Source: Paenibacillus sp. FSL H8-0332 (lineage in GTDB: Bacteria; Bacillota; Bacilli; Paenibacillales; Paenibacillaceae). Taken from it: a stretch of 64,000 nt of DNA. The position numbers and the translations under genes are program-made. The DNA lies in NCBI RefSeq assembly GCF_037963835.1, contig NZ_CP150145.1, positions 6,820,001-6,884,000 on the forward strand, given 5' to 3'. The notes beneath the pieces are model-generated. The model had not been told where the DNA came from. It did not search any database and saw nothing but the letters and a program-made list of their open reading frames with translations. Positions 16,902 to 26,258 of the stretch are shown in pieces. Positions within the stretch are counted from its first letter, which is position 1. Each line of letters starts with the position of its first letter.

Positions 16902-19900
16902 ATGAGAATAAAACAACAAGTTTGGTTAGCAACATCAGCTTCTATACTGCTGCTAGGCAGTATGATTACTATATCTATCCTCTTTATGGAGGGTGGCTCG
17001 CGCCTGCTCGCAGCAGGAATGGGTGCGGGCGGCATTCTGGTCAGTATCGGCCTTCTTTACAGTATTCAGCGTAATATAGACCACGGCCTGAACCGGATCA
17101 AGGAGATCTCGCAGGATATTGCCGCAGACCAGCTTAACCCTGCTGTTGCGGCTACGGTGCGGAAGGATGAATTCGGGCAGCTGGCAGCTTCCTTTTTCGG
17201 GCTGGCGGCTGACCTTCACCATAGAACCTCAGAAGAGCGCGAGCTGCGGCTTAGAGCTGAGGAGCAGGCCTGGATTAATACGCAGGTGTCTGAGATGGCG
17301 CTGCTGCTTCAAGGCTCTGTCCAGCTGAAGACGGCCTCGCGTGTGTTCATCGGCAGGCTGGCTACCGCTGTCGGCGGAAGCTATGGGGCTATATATCTGA
17401 AGCAGGGCAGTCAGCTGAACTTCGCAGCCGGCTATGCCTTCGATGATTCCGCAGGACAACAGGAGGCCATCCCGCTGGGCAGCGGCCTGGTCGGACAATG
17501 CGCATTGGACGAGCAGATGATTGTTCTGTACGATCTCCCGGAGAATTATATCAAGGTCCGCTCCGGTCTGGGGGAGGCGGCGCCTTCCTCACTGATTATC
17601 GTTCCTATCAAGCATGAGCAGGAAGTTATTGCTGTCATGGAGCTGGCTTCCTTAAGCCCGTTCAGCTCCAAGGAGATGCAGCTGATTGAACGCACCGCAC
17701 AGAACATGGGGGTGCTGATGAATACCCTGGCGGATGTCGCCAGAATTGAAGAGCTGCTGAGTGAGACACAGGAGCAGAAGGATGAACTGGAAGCTCAGAC
17801 TGAAGAGCTGCAGGCCCAGACTCAGGAGCTGGAAGCTCAGACCGAAGAGCTGATGGCGCAGACCGAGGAACTGCGGATGCAGACTGAGCAATTGTATGAC
17901 CAGAAGACAGAGCTGGAGATGCAGGCGGAGAGCCTGCTAAGCTCCAATGAACAGCTCCAGACGCAAATGCAGCTGACAGAGGAGCAAAAAGCCGAGATTG
18001 AGGCCCAGGCCGATGAGCTGAAGCAGCAGACGCAGGAGCTATACGCCTCCAATCTGGAATTGCAGGATCAAATGGAGATTTCGCGCCGGCAAACCATGGA
18101 GATCAAGGCTCAAGCCGATGAGCTGCAGGCCCAGACGAATGAATTGCTGGAGCAGAAAGAGCAGCTCCAGACCCAGACGGAAGAGCTTCAATCTCAGACT
18201 GAGGAGCTTCTATCCCAGACGGATACACTACAGGCCCAGACCGATGAGCTGCAGGTCCAGAAGGAAGAGCTGGCCGCCTCCCATGATCAGCTTCTGCTTC
18301 AAGTCAAGCTTACCGAGAAGCAGAAGGAGGAGATTCAGGCGCAGGCACAGGAGATCTTCATGGCCGCGCAGTACAAATCGGAATTCCTGGCCAATGTCTC
18401 CCATGAGCTGCGAACACCGCTGAACAGCCTGCTGATCCTCTCGCAGATTCTGGCCGAGAACAAGGACGGCAATCTGGAGGCGAAGCAGCTGGAATACGTC
18501 CATACGATCTTCTCCGCAGGCAAGGATCTCCTGCAGCTGATCGATGAGATTCTTGATCTGGCGAAGCTGGAGGTCGGCAAAATGACCCCTGTGATCGAGC
18601 CGGTCTCCCCGCAGGATCTCAGCAATCATATCTACCGCCATTTCGAGCAGCAGGCCAAGAAGAAGAACCTGCGGTTCGATGTCCATTCTGACAACCGGCT
18701 GCCTGATTATCTGATGACCGACGGCCACCGATTGCAGCAGGTCTTGAATAACCTATTATCCAATGCCATCAAATTCACACCGGAGCAAGGCTCCGTCTCC
18801 CTGTCGATCCGCAGCAGCGGCGAAGAGGTCATCTTCGCCGTCAGCGACACCGGTATCGGCATTGCCGCCTCCAAGCTGGACAGCATCTTCGAGGCCTTCC
18901 AGCAGGCGGACGGCACCACCAGCCGCAAATATGGCGGAACCGGCCTCGGCCTTACGATCTGCCGGGAGCTGGCTACACTGCTCGGCGGAAGAATCGAGGT
19001 TGATTCCGTAGAGGGCAAGGGCAGCACCTTCTCCCTGATCATTCCCGCCGTGGAAGCAGGAGAGGATGCCCGGACCCTTGCTGCCGCAGCTTCAGCAGCA
19101 GCCTCTCCTGAGATTCCGGCTTCCGAGCCTATCCGCCGCGAGAATCCGGCCTTCCGCGAGTCCTTCGTGCCCGACATTTCGATCTCCAATCCGAAGCTGC
19201 TGCAATATGCTGAGATGGATGATGACCGGAGTAATCTGCTAAGCGGGGATATTATTCTCCTGATCATCGAGGAGGACGCCGAATTCGCCGCCCGGCTGCT
19301 GGAGCTGGCGCGCAGCCGGGGCTTCAAGGCCATCGTCGCCTTCCAGGGCGATCAGGGACTTGCCCTGGCCCATGCCTACAAGCCTGATGCGATCCTACTG
19401 GATCTGCATCTTCCCGTTCTGGACGGCTGGTCCATTATCAGCCGCCTGAAGAGCCGGCCGGAGCTGCGGCATATCCCCGTGCATGTCATCTCAACAGCTG
19501 AAGAGAACCAGCAGAGCCTGTCGATGGGCGCCTTGTCCTTCTGGAAGAAGCCGAATGATTATGCGGAGCTGGAAGCAGCCTTCCTTCAGATCGAGACTTA
19601 TATCCGCCGTCCGGTGAAGAGTCTGCTGATTGTCGAAGACAATAAGATTCTGCGCAGCAGCCTTGTCGAATTCATCGCCCATCCCGATGTGAACATTATT
19701 GCGGTTGGCACCGGAAGAGAAGCAATGGAGCATCTGGCCAGCCATCATTTTGACTGTATGGTACTGGACCTGGGCCTCTCGGATATTTCCGGCTTCGACC
19801 TGCTGGAGCAGGTCAAGACCAACCGCAAGCTGCAGACCCTGCCGGTGATCATCTATACAGGCAAGGATCTCAGCAAGACAGATGAGCAGCGCCTTAAGCA

Positions 19901-20420
19901 CTACGCCGAGAGCATTGTGATTAAAAACGTGCGTTCAATGGAACGGCTCTATGACGATACGGCCCTGTACCTCCACCGCAAGTATGCAGACCTTCCGCTG
20001 GACAAGCAGCGTCTGATTGAGAACCTTCATAATCCGGAAGCCGCTTTTGCCGGAAAAAGCATTCTGCTTGTGGATGATGATATGCGTAATATCTTTGCGT
20101 TATCCAGCGTGCTGGAAGGTTATAATATGGAGATCAGCTTTGCCCAGAATGGCAGAGAAGCCCTTGAGCATCTGAAGACCCACCCCGGCACCCAGCTCAT
20201 ATTCATGGACATCATGATGCCAGAGATGGATGGTTACGAGACGATGGAGCATATCCGGCTTAACCCGGACTATGATCAGATTGTCATTATCGCGCTGACC
20301 GCCCGCGCCCTGGAGGAAGACCGGGTCAAATGCCTTGAAGCAGGGGCCAACGATTATATATCCAAACCAATTAATACCACACAGCTGGTGAGCGTGCTGA
20401 AATTATGGTTGATTCAATAG
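16902..20420 (+). CDS. Hybrid sensor kinase: HAMP-GAF-coiled coil-HisKA-HATPase-REC x3
   Basis: 1172 residues. Two TM segments at about 9-29 and 35-55 with almost no loop between them, a HAMP domain (about 50-105), GAF (about 130-280), then some 200 residues of Gln/Glu-rich coiled coil built from repeats like AQTEEL, followed by HisKA with His501 (VSHELRTPL), HATPase with GLGLTI, and three receivers (Asp in LLDLHLP, MVLDLGL and MDIMMP). With no outer loop the input is probably intracellular, through GAF. The following gene (8 bp gap) is a second kinase. The layout resembles kinases of complex multi-receiver phosphorelays; output partner unknown. Confidence 0.92.
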   Translation: MRIKQQVWLATSASILLLGSMITISILFMEGGSRLLAAGMGAGGILVSIGLLYSIQRNIDHGLNRIKEISQDIAADQLNPAVAATVRKDEFGQLAASFFGLAADLHHRTSEERELRLRAEEQAWINTQVSEMALLLQGSVQLKTASRVFIGRLATAVGGSYGAIYLKQGSQLNFAAGYAFDDSAGQQEAIPLGSGLVGQCALDEQMIVLYDLPENYIKVRSGLGEAAPSSLIIVPIKHEQEVIAVMELASLSPFSSKEMQLIERTAQNMGVLMNTLADVARIEELLSETQEQKDELEAQTEELQAQTQELEAQTEELMAQTEELRMQTEQLYDQKTELEMQAESLLSSNEQLQTQMQLTEEQKAEIEAQADELKQQTQELYASNLELQDQMEISRRQTMEIKAQADELQAQTNELLEQKEQLQTQTEELQSQTEELLSQTDTLQAQTDELQVQKEELAASHDQLLLQVKLTEKQKEEIQAQAQEIFMAAQYKSEFLANVSHELRTPLNSLLILSQILAENKDGNLEAKQLEYVHTIFSAGKDLLQLIDEILDLAKLEVGKMTPVIEPVSPQDLSNHIYRHFEQQAKKKNLRFDVHSDNRLPDYLMTDGHRLQQVLNNLLSNAIKFTPEQGSVSLSIRSSGEEVIFAVSDTGIGIAASKLDSIFEAFQQADGTTSRKYGGTGLGLTICRELATLLGGRIEVDSVEGKGSTFSLIIPAVEAGEDARTLAAAASAAASPEIPASEPIRRENPAFRESFVPDISISNPKLLQYAEMDDDRSNLLSGDIILLIIEEDAEFAARLLELARSRGFKAIVAFQGDQGLALAHAYKPDAILLDLHLPVLDGWSIISRLKSRPELRHIPVHVISTAEENQQSLSMGALSFWKKPNDYAELEAAFLQIETYIRRPVKSLLIVEDNKILRSSLVEFIAHPDVNIIAVGTGREAMEHLASHHFDCMVLDLGLSDISGFDLLEQVKTNRKLQTLPVIIYTGKDLSKTDEQRLKHYAESIVIKNVRSMERLYDDTALYLHRKYADLPLDKQRLIENLHNPEAAFAGKSILLVDDDMRNIFALSSVLEGYNMEISFAQNGREALEHLKTHPGTQLIFMDIMMPEMDGYETMEHIRLNPDYDQIVIIALTARALEEDRVKCLEAGANDYISKPINTTQLVSVLKLWLIQ

Positions 20421-20428
20421 GAGGCAGC

Positions 20429-21604
20429 ATGGAGTATCCGATTAATATTTTAGTTGTAGATGACCGGGCAGACGAGCTCCTGTCCCTTCAGGCCTTGCTG
20501 GCCGATTCGCCCTACCGGCTGGTTCAAGCCCTCACCGGCATGGATGCGCTGAAATGTCTGCTGGAGCAGGAATTCGCCCTGATCATTATGGATGTGCTGA
20601 TGCCTGGGATGAACGGATTTGAAACGGCGAAGCGGATTAAGATGCGTCAGAAGTCACGGGATATTCCCATCATTTTCTTAACCTCGCTTACCTCCGAGCT
20701 GGAGAACTATATGATGGCCTACTCAGCCGGGGCGATTGACTACCTGACCAAGCCGTTCCATCCGACCGTGTTAAAAAGCAAGATTGACGGCTTCGTCCGT
20801 CTCTACCAGACCCGCAAGGAGCTACAGCTCAAAACGCAGGAGCTGGAGACCGCCAACAGCATCCTGACTGAGCTGAAGGAGACCGCCGAGGTGGCCCTGC
20901 GAATTAAGAGCGGCTTCCTCGCCATGATGAGCCACGAGATCCGCACCCCGCTGAACGGGATTATTGCCATGTCAGATGTGCTTCGTTCCTCCGAGCTGTC
21001 CGCTGACGACCAGGAGATGGCCGAGATTATTCATACCAGCGGTCACGCGCTTGTATCTGTCATTACGCACATCCTGGACTTCACCAAGATTGAATCCGGT
21101 AAAATGGAGCTCGATTACGAGCTCTTCAATCTTCACTCCTGTGTCAAGGAGACCGTTGATCTGTTCCGGGCGCTGGCTAGAGAACGCAGCCTGACCTTGG
21201 AGACCTCTATTGATCCTGACATTCCTGCCCTGCTTATCGGTGACCCCAACCGTTTGCGGCAGGTACTGAATAACCTGATCGGCAATGCCATCAAGTTCAC
21301 GATCACCGGCGGCGTCAAAGTGCATGTCCATCTCCGGCAGGTCATGGACCAGCTGCTGGAGCTGGAATTCATTATTGAAGATACCGGTATTGGCATTCCG
21401 GCGGACAAGATGAACTATCTATTCCAGCCGTTCACCCAGATCGGAGCCACCATCAACCGCAAGTTCGGCGGAACCGGCCTCGGACTGTCCATCTGCAAAA
21501 TGCTGGTCGACCTCATGGGCGGTAGGATCTATGCCAAGCCCGATGTAGTGGGCGGAGCTACCTTCATCTTCACCATCCAGGTCACTGAAGGCCATCCGGA
21601 CTGA
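20429..21604 (+). CDS. REC-HisKA-HATPase hybrid kinase
   Basis: 391 residues from the ATG preceded by AGGAGG five bases upstream; an in-frame start 24 bp earlier would overlap the previous gene and has no clear ribosome site. N-terminal receiver with Asp55 (IIMDVLMPGM) and KPF, short coiled coil (about 125-155), HisKA with His169 (MMSHEIRTPLNG), HATPase with NAIKFT, DTGIGIP and GTGLGLSI. It has no TM segment, so it is cytoplasmic. It probably receives phosphate from or signals to the preceding hybrid kinase (inference from adjacency). Confidence 0.9.
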   Translation: MEYPINILVVDDRADELLSLQALLADSPYRLVQALTGMDALKCLLEQEFALIIMDVLMPGMNGFETAKRIKMRQKSRDIPIIFLTSLTSELENYMMAYSAGAIDYLTKPFHPTVLKSKIDGFVRLYQTRKELQLKTQELETANSILTELKETAEVALRIKSGFLAMMSHEIRTPLNGIIAMSDVLRSSELSADDQEMAEIIHTSGHALVSVITHILDFTKIESGKMELDYELFNLHSCVKETVDLFRALARERSLTLETSIDPDIPALLIGDPNRLRQVLNNLIGNAIKFTITGGVKVHVHLRQVMDQLLELEFIIEDTGIGIPADKMNYLFQPFTQIGATINRKFGGTGLGLSICKMLVDLMGGRIYAKPDVVGGATFIFTIQVTEGHPD

Positions 21605-21625
21605 GTCCAACAGCATACAAGATAC

Positions 21626-21668
21626 AAGAAGCTCCACCTTCAGATGATGAAGAGGGAGCTTCTTTGTT
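21626..21668 (+). terminator. Terminator after the two hybrid kinases
   Basis: A 10-bp stem AAGAAGCTCC / GGAGCTTCTT followed by TTGTTATT, 21 bp after the stop of the second kinase. Confidence 0.75.
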
Positions 21669-21694
21669 ATTGGTCAGGACTATTGTAGAATGGA

Positions 21695-22588
21695 ATGGAC
21701 CAACTGTGGAAGGGGATGAACTCTATAGATGGGAACCTCCAGATTCCCTTTGTTCCAGCAAAACTTCGTGCTGCAAGCGCGAAGTACAACTCATCATTGG
21801 GAAGGCACTGGCCCCCTTTCCTTAAAGACATTTCGGAATGGCCGGGCCTATTACAAAACAAAACTCGGCCATATGCTGTTGAGCGAGAGGGCTACCTCCT
21901 GTTAAATGAAGGGGAGCAGTACGCTATAGCCATTGAGTCAGAAACCGAAGTCGACTCTTTTTGTGTATTTTTCAAGACTGGCTTTGCTGAAGAGGTTCAT
22001 AGAGCCGTTCATTTAGGAATAGAGAAGTCCTTAGACGATCCATTTTCAGAAACAACGCACCCGTTGCAATTTTACACCAAGTCATACCGCCATAGTCATT
22101 TGATAACTCCGCTTATCGAGAACTTCAAGAACTCCTTACCTGTACTCGGTAGCGAGAATCTCTGGGTCGATGAACAGTATCAAAATCTAATTCATGCACT
22201 GCTTAACGTCCATCAGAAGATTTCTCAAGAAATTAATACCGTCCCCGGTACGCGTCCGGCCACCAGGGAGGAGCTGTTCCGGCGGTTGACCGTAGCATAC
22301 GAATACTTGCATGCGTACTACAACCAAAATGTGTCTCTTGAAGAAGTCTCAAAGGTCTCATGTCTCTCTAAAAACCATCTGATCCGCAACTTCCGCCACT
22401 TTTTCAAAAGAACGCCACACCAGTTCATCCTCGAAAAAAGGATGCTTGAAGCACAGCGTCTCCTTGCTCAAACGGAAAGCAGTGTAACCGAGATTAGCCT
22501 AAGTATTGGCTTCGACAATGTCTCTTCCTTCAATAAGGTTTTTAAACAAAGAACGGGACTCTCACCCCGGATGTTTAGAAAAAAGTGA
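21695..22588 (+). CDS. AraC-family transcriptional regulator
   Basis: Up to 297 residues. A cupin-like N-terminal sensing region (about 40-150) is followed by two helix-turn-helix motifs (about 198-297), with the AraC signature around SLSIGFDNVSSFNKVFKQRTGLSPRMFR. Start uncertain: ATG at 21695 has little ribosome site; another at 21716 follows AGGGG too closely. The VOC-family gene lies 80 bp downstream on the same strand and may be its target. GC content is lower than in the kinase block before it. Confidence 0.88.
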   Translation: MDQLWKGMNSIDGNLQIPFVPAKLRAASAKYNSSLGRHWPPFLKDISEWPGLLQNKTRPYAVEREGYLLLNEGEQYAIAIESETEVDSFCVFFKTGFAEEVHRAVHLGIEKSLDDPFSETTHPLQFYTKSYRHSHLITPLIENFKNSLPVLGSENLWVDEQYQNLIHALLNVHQKISQEINTVPGTRPATREELFRRLTVAYEYLHAYYNQNVSLEEVSKVSCLSKNHLIRNFRHFFKRTPHQFILEKRMLEAQRLLAQTESSVTEISLSIGFDNVSSFNKVFKQRTGLSPRMFRKK

Positions 22589-22668
22589 TTTTGGAAAAGT
22601 AACGCTTCATCCGCACATGTTACATTTACTGCGTGGAACATACAATATAACAAGGGAGCGATATTGAA

Positions 22669-23052
22669 ATGCATTCAGAATTTCAAATTAAAGGCATTGG
22701 GCAAATATCCATTCGGGTACATGACATGGAAGCTGCTACCCGATTCTATCAAGATACCCTAGGCCTAAACCTGTTATTTCAGATCCCAAACATGACCTTC
22801 CTGGAGTGTAACGGGATTCAGATGGTCTTGGGTATTGCTGAAGACCCGCGATTCGATCATCCCAGCTCGGTGTTCTATTTCAAGGTTGACAATATTCAAG
22901 CATCGTACGAAACGTTAGTCGGGCGGAATGTACATTTCCTGGACAAGCCGCATAAAGTGGCTGAGATGGGTCAAACCGCAACCTGGATGACGTTCTTTCA
23001 GGACCCCGACCAGAATGTACATGCACTGATGAGTGAAGTACCTGTGTCTTAA
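22669..23052 (+). CDS. VOC-superfamily protein (glyoxalase/dioxygenase-like)
   Basis: 127 residues with the paired beta-alpha-beta-beta-beta modules of the vicinal oxygen chelate fold: IGQISIRVHDMEAATRFYQDTLGL at the start, VFYFKVDNI in the middle and FQDPDQNVHALM at the end. Metal ligands may be His near 17, Glu/Asp at strand ends and the late His. Substrate unknown; such proteins often give resistance to electrophiles or antibiotics. Good ribosome site GGGAGCG before the ATG. Likely cotranscribed with the AraC gene. Confidence 0.85.
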   Translation: MHSEFQIKGIGQISIRVHDMEAATRFYQDTLGLNLLFQIPNMTFLECNGIQMVLGIAEDPRFDHPSSVFYFKVDNIQASYETLVGRNVHFLDKPHKVAEMGQTATWMTFFQDPDQNVHALMSEVPVS

Positions 23053-23170
23053 TAATCAGCATTCTCCCCTATTTGAAGACTCCACATGGAGAATAGGCCT
23101 AAACTCTGATTTTGGTCTAATGTATTACTTTTGTTTTACCCACTCTCTCGTTCATTATTATGGTGGCACG

Positions 23171-23196
23171 AAAAAAGCACGCAGACGACTGCGTGC
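23171..23196 (-). terminator. Hairpin with A/T tract (minus-strand terminator)
   Basis: Perfect 8-bp stem GCACGCAG / CTGCGTGC with a 4-base loop, followed on the minus strand by six T. It is GC-rich within AT-rich DNA. It could serve as a second terminator downstream of the abi remnant. Confidence 0.65.
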
Positions 23197-23264
23197 TGTG
23201 CTGGCCGAAGTATACTTACATCAGACCATTCAAAGGGAATTATCAAACATTAGAATACAAAAGA

Positions 23265-23297
23265 ATACAAAACCACCTTATTAAAAAATAAGGTGGC
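23265..23297 (-). terminator. Terminator downstream of the abi gene
   Basis: A 10-bp stem CCACCTTATT / AATAAGGTGG with a 4-base A loop. On the minus strand it is followed by TTTTGTATTCTTTT, about 100 bp after the abi stop. Confidence 0.65.
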
Positions 23298-23398
23298 TAG
23301 GGACTTTTAGCAAGCTACGCAAGCTTGGCACGCCGTCTTGGCTATTCGTTATTGTATGCGCCAATTTTAACTTATATTCGTACTAAAGTCAATCCATC

Positions 23399-24169
23399 TT
23401 AGATCCATTCATTTATTTTTGAATTTCCCATCCGTTCAAATAGAGCACAAGTAACATCATCATTACCATACTTATTTTCAATATTCCAAAAATTATGTAA
23501 AAACAACTTTATTTCTGTTAAATCAATATACATTCTTAACACTTTTAATACATCGAATAATTTAATTACATACTGTGATCTCATAGGTGATAAATGTAAA
23601 TCAGAAATGATATGATTATTTACTTTTAAATTATGTGATGTCCTAAACCGATTAACCAGTTCAAAATGAGCACAGGAATTTCGTAGCTCCCTAATTATCT
23701 CTAGAGAGTTTATGAACTTCTCCTTCTCGTAGGGCTTCAAATTAAAATCTCTTAAAATCCCATCAAGCGTACGCTTTTTTAATCCATACATTAATATAAT
23801 TAAATCGTTTAACATGAGTGTTTTAATGACAACCCAGAATGGTGGATTATTATAATCATTAATATATGAGAATTTCAGCTTACAATCATCAATATAGTTT
23901 AAACCTTGTATAGTTTCTTCTCTTTGTATATTTATGTTGAGAGATACAGTTGATCCTGAGGTTGTACTTACTGTATTAAGTGCAGCTAAAAGTGTTTTTT
24001 GGTTTGAGTTATAGAATGTACAGATGCCCGCTTTTACTTCCCTTATCGAAGAAGATCCAAAACGGCCAGTAAAGACTCCGTTTAGTATTGTCTTCGAAGG
24101 CTGATACGTTACAATTCCGCTAAATGCACCTCTGAATTTTCCTCTATACTTATAATTACTTCTAAATAA
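23399..24169 (-). pseudogene. Abi-family (HEPN) abortive infection gene, 3' part cut off by IS insertion
   Basis: This is the C-terminal portion (about 250 residues) of an Abi_2-type protein. It carries WVVIKTLMLNDLI and the HEPN RNase signature RNSCAH (Rx4H), typical of Abi families that act as RNA-cleaving toxins in phage defence. It has no start of its own: the frame is entered through the IS left end. Joined to the 5' part at 25685-26141 after removing the element and one target copy, it makes a 406-residue protein with no frameshift or stop; the Arg and His would be residues 313 and 318. AT-rich relative to its surroundings, which suggests horizontal acquisition. Confidence 0.87.
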
Positions 24170-25691
24170 CTCAACTTTCGCAGAGTCAAAATTGAGTTGA
24201 CCCCAAGCCGGTGTTAAGGTGAAGCTGGTTTAAGTAGCGATCTTGCCAACATAGAAAAACACCGCTTCCTTTGGTAAAGTGAGATTGTCGAGATCCACTA
24301 AACCACAGAAGAGGTGTCCCTTCCATGATAAAACAAAAGTCGTCCCTAGATCAACTCCCACCTGAAATGAGACCTGCTTTTCAGGAACTCGGTGTCTTGA
24401 AGCACTTGAGAAAAGCAGGATTCAAAAAGACGTTTGGTTATACCTGTTCCCATCTATTTATGCTCGTTTTTGTCTTGCTTTTTCATCAGAAGAACTGGTT
24501 TCGTCTGCTCGAAAGTTCCAAAGGTGAAGCGTTTCCTGGCAAAGATGCCGTCTACCGGTTTCTGAATCACAGCCAATTTGCTTGGCGGCGTTTCTTGACT
24601 TCACTCAGCAGCGACACCGTTCAGCGAGTCGAAACCTTGACCTCCGTCACGCGAACTTCCGTGTTCATCGTCGACGATTCCATGTTTGAACGAAATCGCA
24701 GCAAAGCCGTAGAACTTCTGGCTCGGTTCAAGGATCACGCCACCGGTGCTTATTATAAGGGATTTCGTATGCTGACTTTAGGCTGGTCGGACGGCCATAC
24801 GTTTCTCCCTTTGGACTTCGCCTTGCTCAGTTCCGTGAAGGCTGGACTAACCGGTATTCATCCGGAAATCGATAAGCGATCCTCTGGGTACAAACGCCGA
24901 AAAGAAGCTCTTCTTTCGGCCCCACATCTGGTTTCTGAACTGCTGGATCGGGCCATCGCCTCGGGTGTTTCTGCGACTTACGTACTCATGGATAGCTGGT
25001 TCACTCATGCGCCCTTAATCGGGCGAGTGGTGGAACGAGGTCTTCATGTCATTGGCATGGTGAAAAACGACAACAAGCGATATCTCGTTCATGGCAAGCG
25101 GGTCGATCTCAAAGGTCTTTACCGATCCGCTACACAAGTGCAAGGGAAGCAGCGGAATATTTTGCGTCAGATTCATACGGAACTGGTTCCTGGTATTCCG
25201 GTCGTTGTGGTCTTTGTTCGCCATCGCTCCAAGAAAAACGAGTGGCTCGCGATTCTATCGACGGATCTCACACTGACGGCACCGGAAATCATTCAAATCT
25301 ACGCTTTACGCTGGGATATCGAAGTCTTTTTTAAATGCACGAAATCCTTGCTACGCCTGCAAAAAGAGTTCCAAGGTCGTTCGTACGATCTGCTCATTAG
25401 CCATACCACCATTGTCTTTTCCCGTTATATACTGCTGGCTTGGCAGCATCGGCAAAGTACCGATCAACGGACGCTCGGTGGACTGTTTTATTTGCTTTGC
25501 GATGAAGTGGGTACCTTGGATTGGGCAGTAGCTTTACAACAACTGGTGGAATTGATGAACGAGATCGCCAATCAAGTCGGCAAAAAGCTATCCGCTATGA
25601 TTAAAAGTCAACTCCAGCACTGGATCGCCGCTCTGCCCAATTACATCAAGGCGTACTTGCCGATTTCAGGCTGCGAAAGTTGAGTAAATAA
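24163..25691 (+). mobile_element. IS4-family insertion sequence with target duplication
   Basis: The element is 24170-25684 (1515 bp), bounded by perfect 14-bp inverted repeats CTCAACTTTCGCAG and CTGCGAAAGTTGAG. The direct repeat TAAATAA flanks it at 24163-24169 and 25685-25691. It carries one transposase gene. Excision of the element plus one TAAATAA restores an uninterrupted reading frame in the surrounding abi gene, so the insertion is recent and the ends are certain. The right repeat overlaps the transposase stop codon. Confidence 0.95.
24325..25683 (+). CDS. IS4-family DDE transposase
   Basis: 452 residues, intact. Catalytic residues are Asp117 (FIVDDSMF), Asp223 (LMDSWF) and Glu333 in the IS4 signature Y-x2-R-x3-E-x6-K (starting YALRWDIE). 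The stop TGA lies inside the right inverted repeat. All catalytic residues are present, so the element could be active. The ATG follows AGAGGTGTCCCTTCC, a weak to fair ribosome site. Confidence 0.95.
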   Translation: MIKQKSSLDQLPPEMRPAFQELGVLKHLRKAGFKKTFGYTCSHLFMLVFVLLFHQKNWFRLLESSKGEAFPGKDAVYRFLNHSQFAWRRFLTSLSSDTVQRVETLTSVTRTSVFIVDDSMFERNRSKAVELLARFKDHATGAYYKGFRMLTLGWSDGHTFLPLDFALLSSVKAGLTGIHPEIDKRSSGYKRRKEALLSAPHLVSELLDRAIASGVSATYVLMDSWFTHAPLIGRVVERGLHVIGMVKNDNKRYLVHGKRVDLKGLYRSATQVQGKQRNILRQIHTELVPGIPVVVVFVRHRSKKNEWLAILSTDLTLTAPEIIQIYALRWDIEVFFKCTKSLLRLQKEFQGRSYDLLISHTTIVFSRYILLAWQHRQSTDQRTLGGLFYLLCDEVGTLDWAVALQQLVELMNEIANQVGKKLSAMIKSQLQHWIAALPNYIKAYLPISGCES

Positions 25692-26141
25692 TTTATGTGT
25701 TTTTTCTTGATCATTGGAATGGTAAAAATATTTCACATATTGTTTTGGACCATCAGTTAATCCTGGTTTATTATAGTGATTTATGTCTATATAGTTGTTG
25801 TTTTCTGCCAAAGTTGAGCAATGATTTTTACAAAAATGATATGAGATTGTTGTTTTTAATTTAGTTTCAAACTCAGATATTTTCTTTAGTATTAGGCTCG
25901 AAAATTGTTTGTCAAAATCATGGAGCCTTAAAAAATTATCAAATGACTTTTTAGTATATTTCTTAGGTGAACGTTTTGCATCATCAAGTAGGAGTGTCTC
26001 ATGACCATTTATAAGATCAAAATAGTTCTTATCTTTAAGATGTTCTTTAGCAGAGCTCAAATTATTAATTTGCAAACCCCTATTTTTCAATAACCGAATC
26101 TGATCAAAAATAGTATTAAATGCTTTGTCTCTTGGCACCAA
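25685..26141 (-). pseudogene. Abi-family gene, 5' part upstream of the IS
   Basis: The N-terminal 152 codons of the same Abi protein (motifs LLKNRGLQINN, YFDLINGHETLLL and FETKLKTTISYHF, usual for Abi_2). Translation now runs into the IS and stops at 25641 after about 14 foreign residues, giving a 166-residue product without the HEPN motif. Promoter and start are intact, so a truncated protein may still be made. Confidence 0.87.
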
Positions 26142-26258
26142 AATCCCCCCTTCTAACTATTTTACAAAAATTTAGAATCTATTAATAGACAATATAAGTA
26201 CTATAATAAATTTCGCCCTACTTATGATAGCTTCACTCTAACAGTAGTCCCCTGCCCC

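Larger units (their letters stand above)
23053..23398. other. AT-rich intergenic stretch with two hairpins
   Basis: No convincing gene. It holds two inverted repeats described separately, both best read as minus-strand terminators for the disrupted Abi gene; the rest shows no recognisable element. Confidence 0.6.

Noticed and set aside
23053..23398. Possible short genes in the AT-rich spacer
   Set aside because: The open frames have no ribosome site and one spans a terminator hairpin.
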